Below are positions 18,610 to 28,592 of a stretch of DNA of 64,000 nt, in pieces. A program made the translations under genes and the position numbers. The stretch is from Modestobacter italicus. GTDB taxonomy: Bacteria; Actinomycetota; Actinomycetes; Mycobacteriales; Geodermatophilaceae. The notes below the pieces were generated by a model, which saw nothing but the letters and a program-made list of their open reading frames with translations, had not been told where the DNA came from and ran no database searches. Position 1 is the first letter of the stretch. Each line of letters begins with the position of its first letter. Location of the stretch: NCBI RefSeq assembly GCF_000306785.1, contig NC_017955.1, positions 1,860,001 through 1,924,000 on the forward strand, read 5' to 3'.

Positions 18610-20166
18610 TCAGGCGCGCTCGAACGCGGAGGCCATCCGGGCCTGCTCCTCCAGCACCTCGCCCATCCGTGCCTGGACGGCGTCCAGCTGGCCGATGATC
18701 TCCCCGGTGGTGTGGATGCCGGAGGCCACCGCCTTGCTGCTGGCCTGGATGCCGGCGATCTGGTCCGACACCCGCTGGGTGGCCTTCGCCGTCTCCCGCG
18801 CCAGGTCCTTGACCTCGCTGGCGACCACCGCGAAGCCCTTGCCCAGCTCGCCGGCGCGGGCGGCCTCGATGGTGGCGTTGAGGGCCAGCAGGTTGGTCTG
18901 GTCGGCGATGCCGGAGATGATCCGGATGACCTCCCCGACCGCCGCCGACGCCTCGTCCAGTGCCTCGACCTCACCGGTCATCGTCGTGGCCTGCACGACC
19001 GCGGACTCCGCGACCCGGCCGGCGTCCCCGGCGGCCTCCCGCAGCCGGGACACGGTGTCCAGCAGCTCCCGGGCGTTGGCCGCCGACTCCTCGGTGCGGC
19101 GCAGCACGTCCAGCCGCTGGGACACCAGCTGCTGCACGTTGCGCAGCGCCGAGGCCCGGGACTCGGACAGCTCGATGGTCTCGGTGACGAAGAAGTCCAT
19201 CGTGCCGATCACCTTCCCGCCGACGACGAGCGGGAAGCAGACGCCGGACCGGACCCCCGCGCGCTGGGCGGCGGGGGCGCGCACGCAGTCGGTCATCTCC
19301 CCGATGTCGCGGACGAAGAACAGGTCTCGGGCCCGCCACGCCCGCCCGGACAGGCCCACGCCCTCGGCGAAGGACGCGGCCAGGGTGACCGTGCGGAACT
19401 CCTCCCCGGCCGAGCCGGACTCCTGCTGGAACCGCAGCACCCCGGCCGCCTCGTCCAGCGCCCAGTAGGAGCCGTAGGCCCAGCCGAACGCCTCGCGCAC
19501 CGTGTCCAGCGCCGTCCGCAGGGCGGTCTGCTGGGTGCCGGCCGCACCGACGCCGGCCACCACCGTGGTCACCGCCACCCGGTCGTCCAGCGTCTCCTGC
19601 AGCTGGGTGCGCTGCACCGCGGCCCGGCGGGCGTGGCTGAGCAGCCGGCCGAGGGAGTCCCACTTGCCCTTCCGGGCGCCGAAGAACGGCAGCTCGCCGG
19701 CGGTGAAGTACTCGTAGACCGCGGTCACCCGGCCGTCCTCGACCAACGGCAGGACGCAGCCGCTGGTCGCACCCGCCGCCAGCGCGCCGGTCCACCGCAG
19801 GCAGGCGCGGGCGTCGCTGCCCAGGTCGAGCACGACCGCCTTCCGGTTGCGGATGGCCTCGCCCCCGTACCCGTCGGCCGACGTCATCCGGGTCACCTGC
19901 CCACCGGCACCCGCGGCGACCGCGCCGGCCAACGGGCCGTACTGGCCGTGCAGGCGGAAGGAGCCGTCCGTGCCGGGCAGCCAGACCGCGCAGTAGCCGA
20001 GCTGGAGCTCGCGGACGAGCGTCTCGCTGATGACCAGGTGGCCGTGCGACTCGTTGGCGATGCCCCGGTCGAGCTGGTCGATGACCGCCTCGACGGCCTC
20101 GACGTCGCGGGGCATCTGTGCGGGCGTCAGGGTCTCCGCTGCCTGGCTGCTGCTGCGCCGCCTCAT
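18610..20166 (-). CDS. Soluble methyl-accepting chemotaxis protein with GAF domains
   Basis: A 518-residue protein without membrane helices. Two GAF-like sensor regions cover about residues 25-190 and 200-345. The C-terminal signalling domain (about 370-510) has the receptor hairpin with the conserved core [23 protein letters not shown] segment and [14 protein letters not shown]. It should sense a cytoplasmic small molecule or redox state and control a CheA kinase. No che genes are in the window, so partners lie elsewhere. ATG start with a GGGAGGAC ribosome site. Confidence 0.88.
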   Translation of the reverse strand: MRRRSSSQAAETLTPAQMPRDVEAVEAVIDQLDRGIANESHGHLVISETLVRELQLGYCAVWLPGTDGSFRLHGQYGPLAGAVAAGAGGQVTRMTSADGYGGEAIRNRKAVVLDLGSDARACLRWTGALAAGATSGCVLPLVEDGRVTAVYEYFTAGELPFFGARKGKWDSLGRLLSHARRAAVQRTQLQETLDDRVAVTTVVAGVGAAGTQQTALRTALDTVREAFGWAYGSYWALDEAAGVLRFQQESGSAGEEFRTVTLAASFAEGVGLSGRAWRARDLFFVRDIGEMTDCVRAPAAQRAGVRSGVCFPLVVGGKVIGTMDFFVTETIELSESRASALRNVQQLVSQRLDVLRRTEESAANARELLDTVSRLREAAGDAGRVAESAVVQATTMTGEVEALDEASAAVGEVIRIISGIADQTNLLALNATIEAARAGELGKGFAVVASEVKDLARETAKATQRVSDQIAGIQASSKAVASGIHTTGEIIGQLDAVQARMGEVLEEQARMASAFERA

Positions 20167-20329
20167 CCGTGTCCTCCCTCACCGGCCCGACCCGCCAGCG
20201 CGGACGTGACCGTTCCTGATCCTCATCGGCAGTCCGGCGCCCGGGTTGAGCCGGGACGAACATGTGGTTGCATGCGTCAAGTGCTTTCAGCCGGGTAGTC
20301 GCTGGTCCCGCTCGTACAGGAGGACCCCC

Positions 20330-21844
20330 ATGACGACTGCTCCCGCGGCACAGGCGCCCGGCAGCATCCGCAGCCTCATCCCGGCACGGATCGACCGGCT
20401 GCCCTGGTCTCCGTTCCACACCCGCATGGTCATCGCCCTCGGTGTGGCCTGAATCCTCGACGGTCTGGAGATCACCGTCGCCAGCGCGGTCGTCGACACG
20501 CTGACCGAGGACGACACCCTCGCGCTGTCCTCCACGGCGGCCGGGCTGATCGCCACGGTGTACCTGCTCGGCGAGATGGTCGGCGCGCTGTTCTTCGGCC
20601 GGCTGTCGGACAAGCTGGGCCGCAAGAAGCTGTTCGTGATCACCCTCGCCGTCTACCTGATCGGCAGCGGGCTCACCGCCTTCACGCTGGGCAACAGCGC
20701 CTTCTGGATCGGCTTCCTCTACCTGACCCGCTTCATCAGCGGCATGGGCATCGGCGGGGAGTACGCCGCGATCAACTCCGCGATCGACGAGCTGATCCCG
20801 GCCAAGTACCGCGGCCGGGTCGACATCGCCGTCAACGGCACGTACTGGGCCGGCGCGATCATCGGCACGCTCGGCACCTACATCTTCCTCAACCAGCTGG
20901 ACCCGGGCTGGAGCTGGCGGATCGCGTTCCTGCTCGGCCCGGTGCTCGGCCTGGTCATCATCTTCGTCCGCCGCCACCTGCCGGAGAGCCCGCGCTGGCA
21001 GGTCATGCACGGCCACGAGGCAGAGGCCGAGGAGACGATCACCCTCATCGAGCACGAGGTCGAGCAGGGCGGCCGGCAGCTGCCCCGGGTCGACGACGAC
21101 CGGGCGATCGGGCTCAAGCCGGCCGAGAACATCGGCTACTTCGCGCTGGCCCGCGTGCTGTTCCGGGAGTACCCGAGCCGGGCTGTCTACGGCGCGACGC
21201 TGATGATCACGCAGTCGTTCCTGTACAACGCGATCTTCTTCACCTACACGCTGGTGCTGGGCAACTTCTACGACGTCGACTCCAGCCAGGCGCCGCTGTT
21301 CCTCATCGCGTTCGCGGTCGGCAACCTGGCCGGGCCGCTGACCCTGGGGCACCTGTTCGACACGGTCGGCCGCAAGAAGATGATCGCCGGCACCTACATC
21401 CTGTCCGGCGTGCTGCTGGCGATCACAGCCTTCCTGTTCCAGGCCGACGTGCTCAACGCCCTGACCCAGACGATCGCCTGGTGCATCATCTTCTACTTCG
21501 CCTCCGCCGGTGCCAGCTCGGCCTACCTGACGGTCAGCGAGATCTTCCCGCAGGAGGTCCGGGCCAAGGCGATCGCGGTCTTCTTCGCCCTCGCGCAGTG
21601 CTTCGGCGCGCTGGGCCCGGTCATCTACGGCGCGCTGATCGGTGAGGGCGAGAGCCGCGGGCCGCTGTTCTACGGCTACCTGCTCGGCGCCGGCGTCATG
21701 GCCGTCGGCGGTCTGGTGGCGGCGTTCCTGGGCGTCAGCGCCGAGGGCAAGTCGTTGGAGGACGTCGCCACGCCGCTGGCCGCCCGCAACGCCGCGCCCC
21801 GGCGCCCCAGCACCCGGGCGGAGGGCGCGGCGCGCCCGCGCTGA
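20330..21844 (+). pseudogene. MFS sugar-porter-type transporter interrupted by an in-frame TGA
   Basis: From ATG at 20330 (ribosome site ACAGGAGGA) the frame encodes a normal transporter N-terminus, RLPWSPFHTRMVIALGVA, then TGA at 20450-20452. It continues in the same frame, ILDGLEITVASAVVD, to 21844. Homologues have Trp (GVAWILDGLEIT) at this place, so one G-to-A change (TGG to TGA) explains the stop. The rest is intact: the MFS loop motif FGRLSDKLGRKK, GMGIGGEY, a large central loop and the second half through GRKKMIAG, 504 codons in all. A restart at 20558 would lose the first helix. It is a recent nonsense pseudogene, a sequencing error, or a read-through case. Confidence 0.85.
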
Positions 21845-21863
21845 CGCCGCACCGGTCCCCGGA

Positions 21864-21895
21864 CGGCCCCCGACCTCGCAGGTCGGGGGCCGTTT
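21864..21895 (+). terminator. Strong intrinsic terminator after the MFS gene
   Basis: A perfect 13-bp GC-rich stem (21864-21876 with 21880-21892), a 3-nt loop CGC and a following TTT form a standard rho-independent terminator 20 nt after the MFS stop. Confidence 0.85.
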
Positions 21896-22080
21896 CCGTG
21901 TCCAGCGGTGGCCGGCGGGCACAGCCGTCCCACCTGTGCGTGTCGTCACAGAGCGGAACGGTTCCGCTGCTTTACTGCCCGCGGTCTCCAGCACCGGAGG
22001 ACGCGCGGGCCTGAAGCGCCTGCAGCGTCCGCGCGGGCCGGGCCCCGCCCACCCGCCCGCCCCAGCTCCCGAGGACGCAC

Positions 22081-22968
22081 ATGCCCCCCTCCGCCGCGCC
22101 GTCCCGCTCCTCGTCGGACTGGGCCTGCGACCCCGCGATCGAGACCGCAGCCGGCTACCTGGCCGCCGTCCGGCACGCCCCGGACCGGGCGTCGACCTGG
22201 CGCGCCGCGGCGTCCCGCACGGGACCGGCCGCTCTGCTGGAGCTGCTGCGGTCGGTGCCGCGGGAGACCGCCACCTTCTCCGCCACGCCGGCGGGGGAGG
22301 AGCTGCGCGGGTGGTTCGGCGCCGGTCGCCGGCTGCCGGTCGACCGGGTCCCGGTGGGGCTCCTCCGGCTGCCGGCGTCCCGCGCCGAGTACCTGCGCGG
22401 ACGCCCGCGGCAGGCGCTGCGCACCAACCTCAACCGCGCCACGGCCGACGGGGTGACCTGCACCACCGACCTGTCCCTGGCGGAGGTGGAGCGCAGCGCG
22501 GAGCACATCGGCCGGCGCCGCGGTGGGCCGCTGGCGCTGCTGACCGGCCCGCGGGCGCTGCCCGGCGTGGTGCCGCTGTTCGCCGTCAGCCACGACGCCG
22601 CCGGGGACCCGGTGGCCGTGTGCGAGGTCGTGGTCGACGGCAGCTGGGCCGGGCTGCGCACGCTGCAGACCGTGCCCGACGGCCAGACCCTCCGCTACCC
22701 GCTGCACACCCACGTGGTCACCGAGCTGATCGCGCAGGAGGTCAGCATGCTGACCGTGCGGGGGTCGATGCTGCTGACCACCGCCGGCACCCGCTACTTC
22801 CAGCGCCGGACGGGCTACGAGCCGGTCTGGCTGCGACCCGACCCGGTGCCCACCCCGGCCGCGCCGCTCCCGGTCGCCGCACCGGTCGCGACCCGGCCGT
22901 TCATCCCCGCGCAGCGGGCCCGCTCCGGGAGCACCCAGCCGGTGCGGGAGCTGAGCCGCCGCCCCTGA
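22081..22968 (+). CDS. Hypothetical protein, possible GNAT/FemAB-like acyltransferase
   Basis: A 295-residue soluble protein I do not recognise with certainty. The segment LRGRPRQALRTNLNRATADGV resembles the start of the FemAB/GNAT-fold region seen in peptidoglycan-bridge or capsule-related acyltransferases. Later strands (VAVCEVVVDGSWAGLRTLQT, then TAGTRYFQRRTGYEPVWLRPD) fit the GNAT end, where a late Tyr often supports catalysis. Residues 1-20 and 255-295 are Pro/Ala/Arg-rich tails. ATG start with GAGGACGC upstream. No operon partners. Confidence 0.55.
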   Translation: MPPSAAPSRSSSDWACDPAIETAAGYLAAVRHAPDRASTWRAAASRTGPAALLELLRSVPRETATFSATPAGEELRGWFGAGRRLPVDRVPVGLLRLPASRAEYLRGRPRQALRTNLNRATADGVTCTTDLSLAEVERSAEHIGRRRGGPLALLTGPRALPGVVPLFAVSHDAAGDPVAVCEVVVDGSWAGLRTLQTVPDGQTLRYPLHTHVVTELIAQEVSMLTVRGSMLLTTAGTRYFQRRTGYEPVWLRPDPVPTPAAPLPVAAPVATRPFIPAQRARSGSTQPVRELSRRP

Positions 22969-23149
22969 CGGTGCCGGACGTGCTGTTGCGGTGACCGGGC
23001 GGGGGCGGGTCGGGCGGGCGACGGTTGGCCCCACCCGTCCCGCCAGGCCACCGGCAGCACACCCGACCCGCTGCCTGCGCCTGCTGCCGCCGCCGGCCCG
23101 CCACGCTGTGCCGCACGGACGACCCGGGCACGGCGCGGAGGAGGACCAG

Positions 23150-23500
23150 ATGGCGATCGAGGCACACGAGGGAAGCAGCCGGCGCAGCCGCCAGGTGACG
23201 GAGCTGCGCGCGGCGATCTCACTGGTGGGCAGCGCCGCCGCCGACCTCGGCTGGGGCGCCCGACCCGACGTGCGGGTGCTGCCGGACGGCCGGCTGTGGC
23301 TCGACGAGCTCCAGGTGGCGGTCTCCGGCGCCCAGGTCTACCAGGCCGCCCGGCGGCTGCTGGCCGCACAGCTGCGCACCGTCGCGGAGCAGACGGGCGT
23401 GCCGGTCGGGGAGGTCGCCGGGCCCTGGCTGCTCAGCCTGCACACCAACGAGGCGATGCTCGCCCTCGACCTCGAGCTGCCGCAGGACGACGCCGCCTGA
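23150..23500 (+). CDS. Conserved hypothetical protein
   Basis: A 116-residue alpha/beta protein of unknown role, from ATG at 23150 with a strong ribosome site (GGAGGAGGA). The core reads [21 protein letters not shown] followed by two helices and [18 protein letters not shown]. No signal peptide, membrane helix or catalytic motif is visible. It precedes the type III glutamine synthetase by 127 nt. Open frame continues upstream to 22991, but that extension is Arg/Pro-rich and lacks a ribosome site. Confidence 0.6.
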   Translation: MAIEAHEGSSRRSRQVTELRAAISLVGSAAADLGWGARPDVRVLPDGRLWLDELQVAVSGAQVYQAARRLLAAQLRTVAEQTGVPVGEVAGPWLLSLHTNEAMLALDLELPQDDAA

Positions 23501-23627
23501 GGCGGTGCCCCCGGGCGCAGGACGCAGTGTTCACGGTCCGGAAACACGACCGGTGCGCGGCCTCCCTAGCTTCGGGCGGCGGGTGCCGTCCGGTCCCCGG
23601 CACGCACCGCCGTCCGAGGGAGCCGCC

Positions 23628-25805
23628 GTGAGCGGGAACGCCGTCCGTCTGCAGGCCATCAAGGACGTCGAGGCCTACGTCCCGCCGGCCGTCAGCTTCA
23701 CCGCGGGGGAGACGCCCGGGGAGGTCTTCGGCGCGAACGTCTTCAGCAAGGCCGTGATGCAGAAGCGGTTGCCGAAGTCGGTCTACCGGTCCGTCATCGC
23801 GACCATCGACCACGCGGCACCGCTGGACCCGCTCGTCGCCGATGCGGTCGCCTCGGCGATGAAGGACTGGGCCATGGAGAAGGGCGCCACGCACTACGCC
23901 CACGTCTTCTACCCGCTGACCGGGCTGACCGCGGAGAAGCACGACAGCTTCCTGGAGCCGGCCGGCGACGGGTCGGCGCTGGCCGAGTTCGCCGGCAAGA
24001 CCCTCACCCAGGGCGAGCCGGACGCGTCCAGCTTCCCGAGCGGGGGGTTGCGCAACACCTTCGAGGCGCGCGGCTACACCGGCTGGGACGTCACCAGCCC
24101 GGCGTACGTGCTGGAGAGCCCGAACGGAAACACCCTGTGCATCCCCACCGTCTTCGTCTCGATGAACGGTGACGCGCTGGACCACAAGACGCCGCTGCTG
24201 CGCTCCCAGCAGTCGATGGCCCGGCACGCCGAGCGGGTGCTGCGGCTGTTCGGGCACGCCACCCCCGACGCGGTCGTCTCCTACTGCGGCGCCGAGCAGG
24301 AGTACTTCCTGGTCGACCGGCACTTCTTCCTCGGCCGGCCGGACCTGCTCAACGCCGGCCGGACGCTGTTCGGCGCGAAGCCGCCCAAGGGCCAGGAGTT
24401 CGACGACCACTACTTCGGGGCCATCCCCGAGCGCGTGCTGGGCTACATGCTCGACACCGAGCGGGAGCTGTTCAAGCTCGGCATCCCCGCCAAGACCCGG
24501 CACAACGAGGTCGCGCCGGGTCAGTTCGAGATCGCCCCGATGTTCGAGCGCGCCAACGTGGCCGCCGACCACCAGCAGCTGCTGATGACGACGTTCAAGC
24601 GGATCGCCCAGAAGCACGGCATGGAGTGCCTTTTCCACGAGAAGCCGTTCGAGGGCATCAACGGGTCGGGCAAGCACGTCAACTTCTCCCTCGGCAACGC
24701 CACCGAGGGCAACCTGCTGCTCCCGGGCGACACCCCGCACGAGAACGCCCAGTTCCTGGTGTTCTGCGCGGCGGTCATCCGTGCGGTGCACAGGTACGGC
24801 GGGCTGCTGCGGGCCTCGGTCGCCTCGGCCAGCAACGACCACCGGCTCGGCGCCAACGAGGCGCCTCCGGCGATCATCTCGATCTTCCTGGGTGACCAGC
24901 TGGCCGACGTCTTCGACCAGGTCGCCAAGGGCGGGGCGACGTCGTCGAAGGAGAAGGGGACGCTGATGATCGGCGTCGACACCCTCCCCGTGCTGCCGAC
25001 CGACCCCGGTGACCGCAACCGGACCAGCCCGTTCGCGTTCACCGGCAACCGGTTCGAGTTCCGCGCGCCCGGGTCCATGCAGTCGGTGGCCGGGCCGATG
25101 GTCACGCTCAACACGATCATGGCCGAGGCGCTGGACCACATCGCCACGGAGCTGGAGACGGCGGTGGCGGCGGGCACGGAGTTCAACGCCGCGGTGCAGA
25201 AGCTGCTCGAGGAGATCATCACCGACCACGGCGCCGTCGTGTTCAACGGGGACGGCTACTCCGAGGACTGGCAGGTCGAGGCCGCCGCCCGCGGGCTGCC
25301 TGACCTGCGTACCACCTTGGACGCGCTGCCCGAGCTGATCAGCGAGTCGGCGATGGAGCTGTTCAGCACCTACGAGGTGTTCAGCCACCGGGAGATGCAC
25401 AGCCGCTACGAGATCGGCCTGGAGCACTACGCGCTGAGCGTCGGCGTGGAGGCCCGGCTGACCCTCGAGATCGGGACGACGTCGGTGCTGCCGGCGGCGG
25501 TGCGGCACCAGACCGAGGTGGCGCAGAACCTCGCTGCGCTCAAGGCGGCCGGGGTGGACCCGGACCTGTCGGTGCTGGCCGAGGTCAGCGTGCCGCTGGC
25601 GGAGCTGCGCACCGCGCTGTCCGCGCTGCGCACCGCCCTGGCCGGGGACGCCGGGACGTCGGCGCTGGAGGAGGCGAGGCACGCCCAGGACGCGCTGCTC
25701 CCGGCGATGGCCGCGGTCCGGGCAGCCGCGGACGCGCTCGAGGGCGTCGTCGCCGACGACCTGTGGCCGCTGCCCACCTACCAGGAGATGCTCTTCGTCC
25801 TGTGA
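23628..25805 (+). CDS. glnN: Glutamine synthetase type III
   Basis: A 725-residue enzyme of the GSIII size class. Diagnostic segments are [64 protein letters not shown], the [10 protein letters not shown] loop, [13 protein letters not shown] and [16 protein letters not shown] is a double-ring dodecamer making glutamine from glutamate and ammonia, and is not controlled by GlnE adenylylation. The GTG start at 23628 gives a family-typical N-terminus ([11 protein letters not shown]). It stands alone, followed by a strong hairpin. GSIII is patchy among actinobacteria. Confidence 0.93.
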   Translation: MSGNAVRLQAIKDVEAYVPPAVSFTAGETPGEVFGANVFSKAVMQKRLPKSVYRSVIATIDHAAPLDPLVADAVASAMKDWAMEKGATHYAHVFYPLTGLTAEKHDSFLEPAGDGSALAEFAGKTLTQGEPDASSFPSGGLRNTFEARGYTGWDVTSPAYVLESPNGNTLCIPTVFVSMNGDALDHKTPLLRSQQSMARHAERVLRLFGHATPDAVVSYCGAEQEYFLVDRHFFLGRPDLLNAGRTLFGAKPPKGQEFDDHYFGAIPERVLGYMLDTERELFKLGIPAKTRHNEVAPGQFEIAPMFERANVAADHQQLLMTTFKRIAQKHGMECLFHEKPFEGINGSGKHVNFSLGNATEGNLLLPGDTPHENAQFLVFCAAVIRAVHRYGGLLRASVASASNDHRLGANEAPPAIISIFLGDQLADVFDQVAKGGATSSKEKGTLMIGVDTLPVLPTDPGDRNRTSPFAFTGNRFEFRAPGSMQSVAGPMVTLNTIMAEALDHIATELETAVAAGTEFNAAVQKLLEEIITDHGAVVFNGDGYSEDWQVEAAARGLPDLRTTLDALPELISESAMELFSTYEVFSHREMHSRYEIGLEHYALSVGVEARLTLEIGTTSVLPAAVRHQTEVAQNLAALKAAGVDPDLSVLAEVSVPLAELRTALSALRTALAGDAGTSALEEARHAQDALLPAMAAVRAAADALEGVVADDLWPLPTYQEMLFVL

Positions 25806-25812
25806 GCGCGCC

Positions 25813-25842
25813 GCGGGACCGGGTCATGTGACCCGGTCCCGC
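25813..25842 (+). terminator. Terminator after the GSIII gene
   Basis: A perfect 14-bp inverted repeat (25813-25826 and 25829-25842) centred on TG, starting 8 nt after the GSIII stop. The effective loop is probably 4-6 nt; no T-run follows. Confidence 0.7.
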
Positions 25843-25903
25843 GTCATGCGCAGGGTCCGGGTGCGTCGTCACCGGTGCAGGCGATCGGCCTGCCCGACGA
25901 GAG

Positions 25904-26167
25904 GTGGCGTTCGTGATCGACGACGTGTTCCACGACCGGGGCGGCTGCCCGGAGGACGGCGTGCTCGCCGGGCGCCGCGCGCACATGGACCACCTCCGCC
26001 GGGTCGCCGTGCTGATGGAGACCGCGGCCGTGCTGGACCGGCGGGCGAGCCGCACGGCCAATGCGGCGTACGCGGGGGTCCTCCGCGAGCGCGCGACCGC
26101 GCGCCGGCAGACGGCTGAGCTCCTGCGTGCTGGTCTGCTGGTGCCTGGCCGGCCCGCCGCTGGCTGA
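25904..26167 (+). CDS. Small hypothetical protein
   Basis: An 87-residue, mostly helical protein with no recognised family. It opens VIDDVFHDRGGCPEDG and has an Arg/Ala-rich helical second half. A GTG at 25913 is better placed behind GAGAGG than the GTG at 25904, so the true product may be three residues shorter. It lies 63 nt upstream of the sigma/RsbT fusion gene in the same direction and could be in its leader transcript, but no function can be inferred. Confidence 0.45.
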   Translation: MAFVIDDVFHDRGGCPEDGVLAGRRAHMDHLRRVAVLMETAAVLDRRASRTANAAYAGVLRERATARRQTAELLRAGLLVPGRPAAG

Positions 26168-26230
26168 CCCGGGACCGGAGCCGTGCAGACCAAGGGCGGG
26201 TGAGGCCCATGCCGGTTGTAGCGTGCCCCC

Positions 26231-27310
26231 ATGCCGGCCCCCGAGCCCGCTGGCACCTCCTCGGAGCGCCACGGCTCCCTCGACGTCGCGGCGCTGATCC
26301 CGATCGTCCGGCGGGTCGTCGGCGCCCGGGTGCCGGACCGGTCGACCGCCGACGACCTGGTGCAGGAGACCCTGGCCCGGGTGCTCGCGGCCGTCCCGCG
26401 GATCGAGCCGGGCATGGTCGAGCCGTACGCGATCGTCACCGCCCGGAACGTGGTCGCCACCATGTGGCGCGACCAGGACCGGCAGCGGCGGAACCAGCAC
26501 CGGGTCGTCGACCTGCACCCACCGCAGCTGCCGGACGAGGACGTGCTCGCGCAGGAGGACCGTACGGCGATGGCCGAGGCGCTCACCCGGTTGTCCGAGC
26601 GAGAGCGCGCCACCCTCCTGGCGCACGAGGTCTCCGGCCAGGACACCCACTCGCTCGCCGCCGAGCTGGGGTCCACCGCTGGTGCGGTGGCCGCGCAGCT
26701 CAACCGCACCCGGGCCCGTTTGCGTGTCGAGTACCTGCTCGCCGCGGACCGGGTCGAGCCGCCGACCGAACGGTGCCGCCCGGTGCTGCTCGCCCTCTCC
26801 AGCGGTGATCGTCGGCGGCAGCGCGAGGTGGACGCGGCCCGCCACCTCCTGGAGTGCGAGCTGTGCGCCCGGCTCAGCGAGCCGCTGATGGGTCGGGGGC
26901 GGAGCCGGGACGACGAGATCCGGGTCGCCGTCCGGGTGGATGCCGACGTGGTGGCGGCGCGGCAGGCAGCGCGCGAGCTGGCCGCCCGGCTCGGGTTCCC
27001 GGCCACCGACCTCACCGAGATCGCGACGGCGGTCTCCGAGATCGTGCGCAACATCGTGCGCTTCGCCGACGCCGGCGAGGTGCTGGTGGAACTGCTGGAC
27101 TCCCCGCGCCGGGGGATAAGGATCACCGCGCGGGATTCCGGCCCCGGCATCCCCGACGTGCAGCAGGCGCTGCGCGACGGCTACAGCACCTACCGCGGGC
27201 TGGGTCTCGGGCTGCCCGGTGCCCGCCGGCTGATGGACGAGTTCGCCGTGGCCTCCGAGGCGGGGCGCGGCACGACGGTGACGATGACCAAGTGGCGGGA
27301 GGACGTATGA
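26231..27310 (+). CDS. ECF-like sigma factor fused to a zinc finger and an RsbT-like kinase
   Basis: A 359-residue fusion. Residues about 20-95 form sigma region 2 (TADDLVQETLARVL...AIVTARNVVATMWRDQDRQRR). Residues about 115-170 form region 4 (LTRLSERERATLLAHEVSG...TAGAVAAQLNRTRARL). A short H-x3-C-x2-C zinc-finger motif (HLLECELCARL) sits at about 199-209. Residues about 225-359 are a GHKL ATPase/kinase: N-box EIATAVSEIVRNIVRFA, G1 ARDSGPGIPD and G2 GLGLGLPGARRLMDEF, ending GTTVTMTKW, which is closest to Bacillus RsbT rather than RsbW. The next three genes are RsbR-, RsbS- and RsbU-N-like with 4-nt overlaps. The likely role is a sigma factor whose kinase half docks into a stressosome (inference). 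Confidence 0.88.
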   Translation: MPAPEPAGTSSERHGSLDVAALIPIVRRVVGARVPDRSTADDLVQETLARVLAAVPRIEPGMVEPYAIVTARNVVATMWRDQDRQRRNQHRVVDLHPPQLPDEDVLAQEDRTAMAEALTRLSERERATLLAHEVSGQDTHSLAAELGSTAGAVAAQLNRTRARLRVEYLLAADRVEPPTERCRPVLLALSSGDRRRQREVDAARHLLECELCARLSEPLMGRGRSRDDEIRVAVRVDADVVAARQAARELAARLGFPATDLTEIATAVSEIVRNIVRFADAGEVLVELLDSPRRGIRITARDSGPGIPDVQQALRDGYSTYRGLGLGLPGARRLMDEFAVASEAGRGTTVTMTKWREDV

Positions 27311-28206
27311 GCACCGAGGACGACCGGATCGCCGGCGGGCAGGTCGGGGGTGCGTCACCGGACGAGGAGAGCCTCCTGCCCCAGCTCGTCGCGCACCTGC
27401 GCGAGCACCGGAACCGGCTGCGCCAGGAGTGGGTCGCCCGGATCCACCAGGCGCACCTGCTCCAGGCCATGACCAACCAGGAGGTGGCCGCGGAGACGAC
27501 CTCGGTCTACGACAACTACGTCGAGGTGCTGGAGACCGGCAGCGTCGAGGCGCTCCAGCACTACGCGCGCGACCTGTCCGAGCGGATCATCCCCCGGGGG
27601 GTCGAGACCGACGAGGTCGTCGGCATCGTGCTGCTGCTGCGCGACGTGCTCGCCCGGTCGCTGTTCGAGAAGTACCAACGGGACCTGCCGCTGCTCAACC
27701 GGGTGCTCGACGCCTACGAGCCGGCCGCCAACCGGATCGCCAACACCGTCGCGGGCAGCTTCGTCGACGAGCGGGAACGGGTCATCCGGCAGCAGCAGGA
27801 CTCCATCCGGGAGCTGTCGACGCCGGTGCTCCGGGTGCGCGAGCGGCTGCTGATCCTGCCGATCATCGGGGTGCTCGACCGGGAGCGGGCCCGGCAGCTG
27901 ACCGAGCAGCTGCTCACCGGGATCCGGGCGCACCGGGCGAAGGTGGTGGTCATCGACATCACCGGGGTGCCCGACGTCGACGAGGCCGTGGCCAACCACC
28001 TGGTGCAGACGGTCGACGCGTCCCGGCTCATGGGGGCCAGCGTGATCATCACCGGGCTCTCGCCGGAGATCGCCCAGACGCTGGTCATGATCGGCGTGGA
28101 CCTGAGCAGGATGGACACCATCGGCGACCTGCAGGGAGGTCTCGAGGAGGCGGAGCGGCTGCTGGGCTACATCGTCACCCGGGACAGCGAGGCGGCCGGG
28201 CCATGA
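27307..28206 (+). CDS. rsbR: RsbR-type stressosome protein
   Basis: A 299-residue protein starting at an ATG that overlaps the preceding stop (ATGA). The N-terminal half (about 20-160) is helical and globin-like, as in RsbRA paralogues, and should be the sensor. The C-terminal STAS domain (about 175-290) contains ILPIIGVLDRERARQLTEQLL, IDITGVPDVDEAVANHLVQ and GLSPEIAQTLV. The Thr of AQT is kept, matching the second RsbR phosphorylation site. At the first site the sequence is VDE where many RsbR proteins have VDT. RsbR and RsbS together form the stressosome scaffold that holds RsbT, here represented by the upstream fusion. Confidence 0.88.
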   Translation: MSTEDDRIAGGQVGGASPDEESLLPQLVAHLREHRNRLRQEWVARIHQAHLLQAMTNQEVAAETTSVYDNYVEVLETGSVEALQHYARDLSERIIPRGVETDEVVGIVLLLRDVLARSLFEKYQRDLPLLNRVLDAYEPAANRIANTVAGSFVDERERVIRQQQDSIRELSTPVLRVRERLLILPIIGVLDRERARQLTEQLLTGIRAHRAKVVVIDITGVPDVDEAVANHLVQTVDASRLMGASVIITGLSPEIAQTLVMIGVDLSRMDTIGDLQGGLEEAERLLGYIVTRDSEAAGP

Positions 28207-28592
28207 CCGCAGGGCCCCGGCTCTTCTCCATCCTCCGGCAGGGTGCCTTCCTCATCGCCTCGATCCACACGGCTCTCGACGACTCCCAGCTGCTCCGGTT
28301 CCAGGAGGACCTGATCACCATGATCGGGCGGGACCGGGCCCGCGGGGTGGTCATCGACGTCGCAGCCCTCGACGTGCTCGACTCCTTCGCCACCAGCACG
28401 CTGCGCGACATCGGTGACATGGCGCGGTTGCGGGGGGCGGCGACGGTCGTCGTCGGCATCCAGCCGGACGTCGCCATCGCCATGGTCCGGCTGGGGCTGC
28501 GCACCGGGGTGCTGGAGACCGCCCTCGACCTGGAGGAGGGCCTGGCCCTGCTCGGCGACCGGGTGGCCGGGTCCCCGGCCGGGCGACGGTGA
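28203..28592 (+). CDS. rsbS: RsbS-type stressosome scaffold protein (STAS)
   Basis: A 129-residue single STAS-domain protein, coupled to rsbR by an ATGA overlap. It aligns with Bacillus RsbS throughout: FLIASIHTALDDSQLLRFQEDL, GVVIDVAALDVLDSFATSTL and VVGIQPDVAIAMVRLG. The Ser in VLDSFAT corresponds to the serine phosphorylated by RsbT, so the switch residue is present. RsbS sequesters RsbT until phosphorylated. Confidence 0.9.
   Translation: MTAGPRLFSILRQGAFLIASIHTALDDSQLLRFQEDLITMIGRDRARGVVIDVAALDVLDSFATSTLRDIGDMARLRGAATVVVGIQPDVAIAMVRLGLRTGVLETALDLEEGLALLGDRVAGSPAGRR

Noticed and set aside
26231..27310. Sigma/kinase fusion as two genes joined by a sequencing error
   Set aside because: The linker is in one clean frame with sensible composition and a zinc-finger motif, and the downstream 4-nt overlaps are intact. 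Kept as a real fusion, though resequencing is listed as a test.
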